Both the position numbers and the translations under genes were made by a program. Below the pieces are notes generated by a model. It did no database searches. It was not told where the DNA came from and worked only from the letters and a program-made list of their open reading frames with translations. Of a DNA stretch of 64,000 bases, positions 26,340 to 34,647 are shown piece after piece. The first letter of the stretch is position 1, and every line of letters starts with the position of its first letter. Source of the DNA: an uncultured Maribacter sp. Lineage in GTDB: Bacteria; Bacteroidota; Bacteroidia; Flavobacteriales; Flavobacteriaceae. The stretch is taken from contig NZ_CANMTX010000004.1 in the NCBI RefSeq assembly GCF_947500985.1, positions 496,001 to 560,000 of the forward strand, written 5' to 3'.

Positions 26340-27173
26340 ATGAAAAATTCAGTCTTAATAATAGCAGTCATATGTATTTCCGCTTTCGCGAAAGCACAAA
26401 CAACCAAAGTTCTCGACACCATTTATGCCAACGACACCAAAAACGTTGCGCTGTTCTTTCCAGAACCTATTAGGCAAGGTGTAACTGGTTCGGATAATTT
26501 TGTCTTTACCTACAATCGTGAAAAAGAACAGTACTTTGGATTGCTTCAGGCAACCCCTGGGAAAGAAAGTAATTTATTGATAATCAATAGAAATGGGGCG
26601 ATTTTTTCGTATATTATAAGATATAGAAAGCAGCTATCGAAGCTCAATTATTTCGTGTCACAATCAAGTAGTATAGGCAATGAAAAACCTATCATCATTG
26701 ACACTACCGAAGTAACTGAAGTTGAGAATTTAGTAGATAACAGCAGATTTTACTACACAAAATTCTCTTCTTATCTTCTTGAAAGAAAGCAACGAATAGG
26801 TACGATACAAAAACGAAATGAAAGCATCGTTTTGAGTGTTGAGAATATAGTTTTTGATAAGGAAGAACTCTACTTTGTTATCCAGATTGAGAATAAATCG
26901 AGTTTGGATTACGACTTAAATTTCTTAAATCTCTCGCTAGAAACAAGACAAAAAGGCAAAAGAAAATCGTTACAAAAGCTGCTTCAAGAACCCATTTTTA
27001 AGCACAACGTACCGTCCAGAATAGCTGAGGGCGAAGTTGTAAAATTAGTTTATGTAATGCCTAAATTTTCAATAATTAATGACCGTAGATTAGTGGTTGA
27101 GCTGAATGAGAAAAATGGGGAAAGGGATTTAAAATTGAAGGTATCGCATAAGTATATCAATAACCCAAATTAA
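26340..27173 (+). CDS. traN: Conjugation protein TraN (DUF4138, VirB9-like)
   Basis: 277 residues with a signal peptide (cut after SAFAKA, about residue 19), an N-terminal beta domain (ANDTKNVALFFPEPIRQGVTGSDNFVFTYN) and a C-terminal DUF4138 domain. Outer-membrane complex partner of TraM. The signal-peptide part contains the palindrome GCTTTCGCGAAAGC (26382-26395), which recurs elsewhere in the element. Confidence 0.8.
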   Translation: MKNSVLIIAVICISAFAKAQTTKVLDTIYANDTKNVALFFPEPIRQGVTGSDNFVFTYNREKEQYFGLLQATPGKESNLLIINRNGAIFSYIIRYRKQLSKLNYFVSQSSSIGNEKPIIIDTTEVTEVENLVDNSRFYYTKFSSYLLERKQRIGTIQKRNESIVLSVENIVFDKEELYFVIQIENKSSLDYDLNFLNLSLETRQKGKRKSLQKLLQEPIFKHNVPSRIAEGEVVKLVYVMPKFSIINDRRLVVELNEKNGERDLKLKVSHKYINNPN

Positions 27174-27180
27174 AATTGTT

Positions 27181-27543
27181 ATGAAAAAAATCGTCATTTG
27201 CTCGCTTGTACTGTTGTTCCTTTCTTGTTCAGAAAGCACAACAAAATCCCCTTCTGAAACTGCCAAGGCAGTTGCGGGAAGTTTTTTTTCAAAAGATGAA
27301 TCAGCTTTAAAAAAACATACTACTACAGAAGGCTATGCCAGTTTGATTACTGTACAGAATATGATACCGGATTCTGATAAAAACATCGAAGTGGAAATTT
27401 TAGATGAAGCTGTTGATGGCGAAATTGCCTGGATAAAATACAGCAGCACCTACGATGGGAAAACTGGAATTTTCAAGTTGGTTAAAGAAAACGGTCAATG
27501 GAAAGTTACCAGTAAAAGACCGAGGGAAAAAGGGCCTTTTTAA
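27181..27543 (+). CDS. Lipoprotein with NTF2-like (DUF4878-type) domain
   Basis: 120 residues with a lipoprotein signal (LVLLFLSC), then a compact NTF2/DUF4878-like domain (SPSETAKAVAGSFFSKDESALKK, WIKYSSTYDGKTGIFKLVKENGQWKVTSK). It is seven bases after traN and may be a small outer-membrane lipoprotein of the channel, in the place of VirB7 (inference), or it may block entry of a second element. Confidence 0.65.
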   Translation: MKKIVICSLVLLFLSCSESTTKSPSETAKAVAGSFFSKDESALKKHTTTEGYASLITVQNMIPDSDKNIEVEILDEAVDGEIAWIKYSSTYDGKTGIFKLVKENGQWKVTSKRPREKGPF

Positions 27544-27546
27544 GCT

Positions 27547-27807
27547 ATGGATAATGAACAGGTCCATAACAATAATATCCCTGATACCGCGTTTATAGCG
27601 CTGGATATTTTCAAGAGTATTATAAAAGGTAAAATTGAAGCCTATACCGCTTTTGGTCATAACCAATCAGACTTAATAGAACTCAACGATATTTTGAAAA
27701 TTAATATCAAAGATATGGTCATCTCATCTAAACAAATTTCGGATGAAATCAGCGATGAGGATGTTGTGGAATTTGTATCCTATTACAATCGGTTAGTCCA
27801 TGAATGA
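27547..27807 (+). CDS. Small hypothetical protein at the end of the tra operon
   Basis: 86 residues, acidic and helical, with no signal peptide or recognised domain (DTAFIALDIFKSIIKGKIEAYTAFGHN at the start). Starts three bases after the lipoprotein gene, so it is co-transcribed with tra. Its function is unknown. Confidence 0.55.
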   Translation: MDNEQVHNNNIPDTAFIALDIFKSIIKGKIEAYTAFGHNQSDLIELNDILKINIKDMVISSKQISDEISDEDVVEFVSYYNRLVHE

Positions 27808-27960
27808 TGGTGTAAACTGAACTCTGTCTAAAATAGATTTTATCGTTAATTTTATCTAGAAGAGATTACTTCACTATTTGCACCTTTTATGTAATAGTCC
27901 TCTATGCAAAAACTTTCTATTAAAAGTGCTATTTGTAAATAGTTACTAAATAATGTTGAG

Positions 27961-28036
27961 AAAGGTCCATTTAAACGGTCGTTATAAGTAGACTAAATCT
28001 GCAATTTTGAAAGTCTAAATAAAGGTGGGTTTAAAC
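27961..28036. repeat. Short direct repeat in the gap before the metal module
   Basis: AAAGGT-CCA-TTTAAACG (27961-27977) and AAAGGT-GGG-TTTAAACG (28021-28037) are exactly 60 bases apart in the 371-base gene-free stretch 27808-28178. The rest of that stretch holds no convincing gene; it contains the Fur-like operator at 28140. Confidence 0.45.
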
Positions 28037-28139
28037 GTACTAGTTAAATTCTGTGGAAATACCCTTATTTGAACTTTAGAAATTAAATGCAGTCCCGTAC
28101 AACTTTCTTTTTTTAGGAACTCATAGCATAGTAAAGCTT

Positions 28140-28154
28140 TGCAACACAGTTGCA
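28140..28154. promoter_or_regulatory. Candidate Fur-family operator TGCAAC-ACA-GTTGCA
   Basis: Perfect 6-3-6 inverted repeat in front of the Czc-type operon. A similar site (TGCACT-TCT-GTTGCA) is at 34608-34622, between the Fur-family gene and the P-type ATPase. A -7-like box TATCTTTG lies at 28167-28174, so binding would block transcription. Confidence 0.6.
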
Positions 28155-28166
28155 TGAATTTCTTGT

Positions 28167-28174
28167 TATCTTTG
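28167..28174 (+). promoter_or_regulatory. -7 box TATCTTTG of the metal operon
   Basis: Matches TAnnTTTG. It ends five bases before the GTG at 28179 and follows the 6-3-6 palindrome by 12 bases. If used, the transcript would be nearly leaderless for that gene, so either the start codon or the promoter position may be wrong. Confidence 0.4.
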
Positions 28175-28178
28175 GAAA

Positions 28179-28490
28179 GTGAAATCAATCGCAATCATAT
28201 TATCGCTATATTTTTTGGCACTCAATTTCATTCCGTGTAATGATGGGAAGATGTCAAGTGATGATGCGGAAATCGAAAATGTAATCGCGATGGATGGAAA
28301 TCATGACCATGGCGCAACCGACCTGTGTTCCCCATTTTGCAATTGCCATTGCTGCCATATCCATACCATCGAATCCAACATTATTTCGTTCGAACCCTTG
28401 ATTCTTATGAATTTCAAGGAAAAATTTGCGCATTTCGATAGCTTCGGCAATGACATTTCACACTCTCTTTTCCAGCCTCCAAAGGCATAG
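28179..28490 (+). CDS. Small Cys/His-rich exported protein (DUF6660-like), metal module
   Basis: 103 residues from a GTG start. N-terminal hydrophobic signal (MKSIAIILSLYFLALNFIPC), then GNHDHGATDLCSPFCNCHCCHIHT, a cysteine/histidine cluster suited to binding Zn, Cd or Co. Proteins of this type precede metal RND pumps in Bacteroidota (family knowledge). It is 118 bases upstream of czcA. Possibly a periplasmic metal chaperone or sensor. Confidence 0.65.
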   Translation: MKSIAIILSLYFLALNFIPCNDGKMSSDDAEIENVIAMDGNHDHGATDLCSPFCNCHCCHIHTIESNIISFEPLILMNFKEKFAHFDSFGNDISHSLFQPPKA

Positions 28491-28608
28491 TCAGTTTTAC
28501 ACTAGGATAACTATATCCGATTTTGACCTAGAAAGGTCACACTCCGCTGCGGACAATTGCAATTTTTTGGCATAATTCCGTGATGTTTAACTGTATTAAA
28601 TTCTTTCT

Positions 28609-31600
28609 ATGCTTAATAAAATTATTAGGTATTCCATAACCCATAAGCTGGTTATTGGTTTACTCACTCTAGCCTTGATTATCACGGGTGCTTATTCATT
28701 GCAACAGCTTCCTGTAGATGCCGTTCCGGATATTACCAATAATCAAGTACAGGTCATTACGACCTCGCCAACACTTGCAGCCCAAGAGGTTGAGCGATTA
28801 ATCACTTTTCCCATTGAACTCACAATGGCAACCATTCCCCAAATCGATGAAATTCGTTCTTTTTCACGTTTTGGATTATCGGTTGTAACCATTGTTTTTG
28901 AGGAGAATGTAGATGTGTATTGGGCAAGACAACAGGTAAACGAACGTCTGGCGGATGCTCAATCCCAAATTCCAGAGGGCATCGGTAAGCCAGGAATCGC
29001 ACCATTGACTACGGGACTTGGTGAAATTTATCAATATGTCATTGCTACAAAGCCTGGTTATGAGGACAAATACACAGCAACAGAGCTTCGGACGATACAA
29101 GATTGGGTCATTAAACGCCAGCTATTGGGAACGAAAGGCGTTGCAGACGTCAGTAGTTTTGGTGGCTATCTAAAACAATATGAAATTGCAGTTCGTCCAG
29201 AACGCTTGAACGGTATGGGTGTTTCCATTTCCGACCTTTTCAGCGCACTCGAAAATAACAATCAAAATACTGGCGGTGCTTATATTGAAAAAAATGACAA
29301 AGCACTTTTTATTAGAAGCGAAGGCCTTGTTGGTTCGATAGAAGATATCAAGAATATTCTTGTAAAGCAGACAGAAAGTGGCATTCCTATTTTGATAAGT
29401 GATGTTGCAACAGTTCAAACAGGAAAGGCGATTCGTTATGGCGCAACAACCCGAAATGGCGAAGGCGAAGTGGTTAGTGCGATTGTTATGATGTTGAAAG
29501 GCGCTAACTCCGCCAAAGTAATAAAGGATGTAAAAGATAGAATTGAAACCATTAGCAAAACCTTGCCCGAAGGTGTGGTTATCGAACCCTTTCTGGATAG
29601 AACTAAATTGGTGGACAATGCCATTGGTACAGTTACCACCAATCTTGTGGAAGGTGCGCTTATCGTGATTTTCATTTTACTTTTATTGTTGGGCAATTGG
29701 CGTGCTGGTTTGATTACAGCATCCGTTATTCCTCTCGCTTTACTATTTGCGTTTAGTATGATGCATATTTTTGGTGTTTCGGCAAACCTGATGAGTTTGG
29801 GAGCAGTTGATTTTGGTTTAATTGTGGATGGTGCGGTCATTATTGTGGAAGCGACCCTATTCCATTTAGGGGCGTTAAAAATTTCCAGAAAATTGACGCA
29901 GGCTGAAATGGATGAAGAAGTGTATCAATCTGCAAGTAAAATTCGAAATTCAGCAGCTTTCGGAGAAATCATCATCCTAATTGTATATCTACCTATTTTA
30001 GCCTTGGTGGGAACGGAAGGCAAAATGTTCGGACCGATGGCGCAAACGGTAAGTTTCGCTATTTTGGGAGCATTCTTATTGTCGCTGACTTACATTCCAA
30101 TGATGTCGGCATTGGTCTTGAGCAAAAAAACAGAACACAAGCGGAATATTTCCGATAAAATAATGGACTTCTTTTATTGCATTTACGAACCAATCATACA
30201 TTGGGCAATGCGTACAAGAATTATTGTAGTTGGTAGTACCATTGCACTTTTCGTCACCGCTTTTTTAGTGTTCCAAAGCTTGGGTGGCGAATTTATTCCA
30301 ACACTTGAAGAAGGCGATTTTGCGGTAGAAACACGAGTTATTACGGGAAGTTCCCTTTCAAATACAATAAAAGCGACTACCAAAGCTGAAAAAATCCTCT
30401 TGGATAATTTTCCAGAGGTGGAACAAGTCGTATCTAAAATTGGTTCGGGAGAAATCCCAACAGATCCGATGCCGATTGAGGCTGCCGATTTAATGATAAT
30501 TCTTAAAGATAAATCAGAATGGGTTTCGGCATCCAACAGGGAAGATTTGGCAAATAAAATGGCTGAAGCACTTGAAGTTATTCCTGGTGTTACCTTTGGT
30601 TTTCAACAACCGATTCAAATGCGTTTTAATGAGTTGATGACAGGTGTGCGTCAAGATGTCGCCATCAAGATTTATGGCGAAGATTTAAATCAACTTTCTA
30701 CCTATGCAAGCCAAATCGGAAAATTGGCAGGAACGGTGGAAGGTGCTGTGGATGTCTATACGGAGGAGGTCACGGGAGTGCCACAAATAGTCATCAACTA
30801 CAATCGTGGACAACTTGCAAAATACGGATTGGATATAAAATCGGTAAACAATACGATTCAAGCTGCATTCGCTGGAGCTTCCACAGGCTTGGTGTATGAA
30901 GGCGAAAAGCAGTTTGACTTGGTAGTACGTTTGGAAAATGAAAACAGAACAGACCTTCAGGATGTCCAGAATCTGTATCTCAATGGTGCCAATGGCCAAC
31001 AGATTCCCTTGCAACAGGTAGCAAATGTTTCCATAAAAGATGGACCTTACCAAATTCAACGAGATGATACACGACGACGAATAATCGTAGCCTTCAATGT
31101 GCGTAATCGGGATGTGGAAAGCGTTGTTGATGAAATAAGTTCAAAAATCGATTCACAAATCAATCTGAAACCAGGCTATACTATTTCGTATGGAGGGCAG
31201 TTTGAAAATCTTGTGGAGGCACGAGAACGTTTGGCAATTGCAGTTCCACTCGCATTGTTGCTCATTTTTATTCTGTTATACTTTACGTTTGGGTCAATCA
31301 AACAAGGTGTGCTCATTTTTACGGCAATTCCATTATCAGCCATTGGGGGTGTGTTTGCACTTTGGCTTCGAGATATGCCATTTAGTATTTCTGCAGGAGT
31401 TGGATTTATTGCTTTGTTTGGTGTAGCGGTCCTAAATGGTATCGTTTTAATTGCGGAATTTAACCGACTTAAAAAAGACGGAATTTCAGATATTTTCCAA
31501 CGCATCTATCAAGGCACAAAGACCCGTTTACGTCCTGTAATTTTGACCGCTTCCGTAGCCTCTCTAGGGTTTTTGCCAATGGCAATTTCCCAAACTTCTG

Positions 31601-32994
31601 GCGCAGAAGTACAGCGACCTTTGGCAACCGTAGTGATTGGTGGTTTGATTACAGCAACCTTTTTAACGCTCGTGGTATTGCCAATTCTCTATTATTATTC
31701 TGAAAAAAAATTAAAGACGAAACCTAATAAGACAGCTCTTGTTATGCTGATGGCATTATTCGGAAGTGCCTTTTCCATAAATGCGCAGACAACTTCTCAA
31801 GTAAAAGTCTATCAAAATATTGATGAAGTAATTGAAACAGCATTAAAAAACAATCCCAATATCAAGGTGTCACGTTTGCAGACAGAACAGCAGCAGGCAT
31901 TGAAAGGCAGTAGTTTCGATTTACCTAAAACTGATTTTGGTTTGGAATATGGACAAATCAATAGCATTGCAGATAATGATACACGTTTTAGCGTTAGTCA
32001 AAAGTTTGCGTTCCCAACACTTTATGGAAGCCAAAATAAATTGGTAAAAACCAAAATTGAGGCAAGCGAACTGAATGAAGCGGTTCTAAAAAATGATTTG
32101 ATTGCCCAAGTTAAATCCACGTATTACGAATTGTGGTATATCAAGAGCAAACAAATGGTACTGCAAAAACAGGACAGCATTTATGAACGGTTTGCCTACG
32201 CCGCGAACTTGCGTTATAAAACAGGCGAAAGCAATGCATTGGAGCAGGCAACAGCCAATGTGGAACTGGCAGATATTCAGATTATGATTTTGGATAACGC
32301 TTCTGTCCTTAAAAACCATCAACTACAATTGCAAAATCTGATGAATACAGATAGTTTGGTTGATATCAATGTAGGAAATTTAGAAGTAAAAACTGAAATG
32401 TTACCCCAGTTGAAGGATTCCACAGCAATCTCAAATAATCCAACGCTCGCTTTTTACCAAAAGCAAATCGAACTTGCCGAAAATGAAAAATCCGTGGCTG
32501 TTTCAAAACTATTACCAGATATCACATTGGGTTATTTCAATCAATCCTTTATAGGCAATGGCGAAACCGCAAACGGAACACCAACAGTATTCGATTCTGG
32601 AGATAGATTTACAGGTGTGCAATTGGGTTTGAGTATCCCAATTTGGTTAAAACCACACACAGCGAAAATCCAAGCTGCCAAAATCCAAAAAATGGAGAAC
32701 GAAGCACAATTGGAAGCTATAAAAAACAGAGCGCAGACCCAGTTTGATACCTTATGGGAAACGCTTCAAACGGAGCAAACAAATCTGGAATCGTACAAAA
32801 ACAATGCTTTGCCGCAAGCGGAATTGCTGTTGAAAAATTCCCAACGTGGATTTCAGGAAGGGGAAGTTGGGTATATCGAATACATCCAAGGGCTTAACAG
32901 GGCAATGACTATTCAAGTGAAATATTTGGATTTTGTAAACCAGTACAATCAAACACTCATAAAAATCGAAGAACTCATCGCTAATAATCAATAA
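28609..32994 (+). CDS. czcA: CzcA-type heavy-metal RND pump fused to a TolC-like outer-membrane domain
   Basis: 1461 residues. Residues 1 to about 1035 are a complete HME-RND pump: PVDAVPDITN at the start, and the transport motif DFGLIVDGAVIIVE with Asp401, Asp407 and Glu414, the pattern of Zn/Co/Cd pumps. Residues from about 1060 to 1461 are a TolC-like outer-membrane factor (NIDEVIETALKNNPNI, then GEVGYIEYIQGLNRA). Between them, near 1045, is a signal-peptide-like stretch (ALVMLMALFGSAFSINAQ). Pumps metal from periplasm or cytosol out of the cell with CzcB. Fusions of this kind occur in Bacteroidota; how the chain is processed is unknown. Confidence 0.88.
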   Translation: MLNKIIRYSITHKLVIGLLTLALIITGAYSLQQLPVDAVPDITNNQVQVITTSPTLAAQEVERLITFPIELTMATIPQIDEIRSFSRFGLSVVTIVFEENVDVYWARQQVNERLADAQSQIPEGIGKPGIAPLTTGLGEIYQYVIATKPGYEDKYTATELRTIQDWVIKRQLLGTKGVADVSSFGGYLKQYEIAVRPERLNGMGVSISDLFSALENNNQNTGGAYIEKNDKALFIRSEGLVGSIEDIKNILVKQTESGIPILISDVATVQTGKAIRYGATTRNGEGEVVSAIVMMLKGANSAKVIKDVKDRIETISKTLPEGVVIEPFLDRTKLVDNAIGTVTTNLVEGALIVIFILLLLLGNWRAGLITASVIPLALLFAFSMMHIFGVSANLMSLGAVDFGLIVDGAVIIVEATLFHLGALKISRKLTQAEMDEEVYQSASKIRNSAAFGEIIILIVYLPILALVGTEGKMFGPMAQTVSFAILGAFLLSLTYIPMMSALVLSKKTEHKRNISDKIMDFFYCIYEPIIHWAMRTRIIVVGSTIALFVTAFLVFQSLGGEFIPTLEEGDFAVETRVITGSSLSNTIKATTKAEKILLDNFPEVEQVVSKIGSGEIPTDPMPIEAADLMIILKDKSEWVSASNREDLANKMAEALEVIPGVTFGFQQPIQMRFNELMTGVRQDVAIKIYGEDLNQLSTYASQIGKLAGTVEGAVDVYTEEVTGVPQIVINYNRGQLAKYGLDIKSVNNTIQAAFAGASTGLVYEGEKQFDLVVRLENENRTDLQDVQNLYLNGANGQQIPLQQVANVSIKDGPYQIQRDDTRRRIIVAFNVRNRDVESVVDEISSKIDSQINLKPGYTISYGGQFENLVEARERLAIAVPLALLLIFILLYFTFGSIKQGVLIFTAIPLSAIGGVFALWLRDMPFSISAGVGFIALFGVAVLNGIVLIAEFNRLKKDGISDIFQRIYQGTKTRLRPVILTASVASLGFLPMAISQTSGAEVQRPLATVVIGGLITATFLTLVVLPILYYYSEKKLKTKPNKTALVMLMALFGSAFSINAQTTSQVKVYQNIDEVIETALKNNPNIKVSRLQTEQQQALKGSSFDLPKTDFGLEYGQINSIADNDTRFSVSQKFAFPTLYGSQNKLVKTKIEASELNEAVLKNDLIAQVKSTYYELWYIKSKQMVLQKQDSIYERFAYAANLRYKTGESNALEQATANVELADIQIMILDNASVLKNHQLQLQNLMNTDSLVDINVGNLEVKTEMLPQLKDSTAISNNPTLAFYQKQIELAENEKSVAVSKLLPDITLGYFNQSFIGNGETANGTPTVFDSGDRFTGVQLGLSIPIWLKPHTAKIQAAKIQKMENEAQLEAIKNRAQTQFDTLWETLQTEQTNLESYKNNALPQAELLLKNSQRGFQEGEVGYIEYIQGLNRAMTIQVKYLDFVNQYNQTLIKIEELIANNQ

Positions 32995-32995
32995 A

Positions 32996-34180
32996 ATGAA
33001 GAATATATATATAACAATCTTTTTTATCGTCGCTTTAATGTCAACAGGTTGTAAGGATAATGCACAACCAATGGTTGAAGATGACCACAAAGGAGAAGAA
33101 AATCAAGTTGAACTGACCGATGCGCAAATGGAACAGACCAACATTGTCATTGGTAAGGTTGAAAAACGAAAAATAGGACACGAAATCTCGGTAAACGGAA
33201 TGATTGATGTGCCACCACAGGGCAATATTTCAGTTACAGTACTGTACGGGGGATTTTTGAAATATACCGAAATGCTTCCTGGTAGCAGAATTAAAAAGGG
33301 TCAGGTAATAGCAAGTGTGGAAAATCCAGAATTTATCGAGTTCCAAAGGGAATATTTGGAAGCTCGGGCAAATAATGATTATCTCAAAGCAGATTTTGAC
33401 CGTCAGCAAACCTTGAACGATGAAAATGTAACATCAACAAAAGTATTCCAAAAGGCGAAAAGTATGTATTTGACCAATCAGGCAAACATCAAGTCGCTTG
33501 AAAGTAAACTTCGATTGATAGGTATAAACCCAATAAGTGTAAAAAATGGTAATCTATCAACTGTCGTGAATGTGTATTCGCCCATAAATGGTGTGGTTCG
33601 GGATGTTTATATCAACACAGGAAAATATTTCAATCCCCAAGATGTAATAATGGATATTACCGATGCAACAGATTTACATGTAGAACTTAAGGTATATGAA
33701 GATGATATTCCCTTGATTCGTAATGGGCAACGCATTCGCTTTAGACTGGCAAATGCACCGGAAGAATGGATGGAAGCCGAAGTATTTCTCATTGGAAGCA
33801 ACGTGCGTGACGATAGGTCTATTACGATTCACGGTCATTTAAAGGAAAAAAATGAAGACTTATTGCCAGGAATGTTCGTCAATGCAGCTATTGAAGTGGA
33901 AGCGCAGGAACTATATGCCGTTCCAGAAGAAGCCATAGTTCGATTTGAAGCAAAACAGTATATTTTTAAATCCCTCGGAAAACGGAGAGAAGGTGAAAAC
34001 CCGATGAATGATTTTGAAATGCTCGAAATCACAAAAGGTAACGAGGAAGAAGGTTTTGTTGCGTTCGAATTTGTCGATGAAACGCAGGACATTACTTCTA
34101 TGGAAATTGTTTTAAAGGATTCTTTTACCCTTTTGGCAAAAGCAAAGAATAGCGAAGAAGAAGGAGGTCACGGCCATTAA
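32996..34180 (+). CDS. czcB: CzcB-type periplasmic adaptor of the RND pump
   Basis: 394 residues. Lipoprotein signal (LMSTGC), then a lipoyl/barrel-sandwich half (LYGGFLKYTEMLPGSRIKKGQVIASVENPEF), an alpha-hairpin (EYLEARANNDYLKADFDRQQ), a second lipoyl half (VYSPINGVVRDVYINTGKYF) and a membrane-proximal domain. Starts one base after the czcA stop. It joins pump to outer-membrane channel. The acidic/histidine end (EEEGGHGH) may bind metal. Confidence 0.85.
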   Translation: MKNIYITIFFIVALMSTGCKDNAQPMVEDDHKGEENQVELTDAQMEQTNIVIGKVEKRKIGHEISVNGMIDVPPQGNISVTVLYGGFLKYTEMLPGSRIKKGQVIASVENPEFIEFQREYLEARANNDYLKADFDRQQTLNDENVTSTKVFQKAKSMYLTNQANIKSLESKLRLIGINPISVKNGNLSTVVNVYSPINGVVRDVYINTGKYFNPQDVIMDITDATDLHVELKVYEDDIPLIRNGQRIRFRLANAPEEWMEAEVFLIGSNVRDDRSITIHGHLKEKNEDLLPGMFVNAAIEVEAQELYAVPEEAIVRFEAKQYIFKSLGKRREGENPMNDFEMLEITKGNEEEGFVAFEFVDETQDITSMEIVLKDSFTLLAKAKNSEEEGGHGH

Positions 34181-34189
34181 TAATAAAGC

Positions 34190-34606
34190 ATGAAGGAAAT
34201 AGAAAAAACATTGGAAAATAAAAATGTGCGTCCTACGGCAATGCGCATCTTGATCTATAAATATATGGCCGAAAAGGAAATTGCGGTCGCCCTTACGGAT
34301 ATTGAGAACGCTTTCGCGAAATCTGACAGGACTACGTTATACCGAACGCTGAAAACCTTTGAGGAAAAAGGAATCGTACACCAGATAGACGATGGCACTA
34401 GCACAACCAAGTATGCATTATGTGAGCCCGGTTGTAACTGTGAGATTGAACAGGATTTACACCTTCATTTTCATTGCAGCAACTGCAATGAGACGGTCTG
34501 TCTGACTGAACATAAGATTCCACATATCAACCTCCCGGACGGTTACGTTGCCGAAGACGCAAATTTGGTTTTGAAGGGAATCTGTGACAAATGCAGCAGG
34601 CAATAA
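34190..34606 (+). CDS. Fur-family (Zur-like) metalloregulator
   Basis: 138 residues. Winged HTH (residues about 10-75, recognition helix near SDRTTLYRTLKTFEEKG) and a metal/dimer domain with HLHFHCSNCNETVCL (Cys96, Cys99) and GICDKCS (Cys132, Cys135), the structural zinc site of the family. An extra Cys pair (CEPGCNCE) precedes it. It lies inside the metal operon. Palindromes TGCAAC-N3-GTTGCA before the operon and before the ATPase are its likely targets. Metal specificity is not readable. Confidence 0.82.
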   Translation: MKEIEKTLENKNVRPTAMRILIYKYMAEKEIAVALTDIENAFAKSDRTTLYRTLKTFEEKGIVHQIDDGTSTTKYALCEPGCNCEIEQDLHLHFHCSNCNETVCLTEHKIPHINLPDGYVAEDANLVLKGICDKCSRQ

Positions 34607-34607
34607 A

Positions 34608-34622
34608 TGCACTTCTGTTGCA
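34608..34622. promoter_or_regulatory. Second candidate Fur-family operator
   Basis: TGCACT-TCT-GTTGCA has the same 6-3-6 spacing as the site at 28140-28154, with one half-site degenerate. It fits in the 41-base gap between the regulator gene and the P-type ATPase. Confidence 0.5.
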
Positions 34623-34647
34623 TCAAAATAATTAGGAAATTACACTC

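Noticed and set aside
28609-32994. CzcA-TolC fusion as a sequencing or assembly error
   Set aside because: The frame is continuous and the joint carries a coherent signal-like segment; comparable fusions are known in Bacteroidota.
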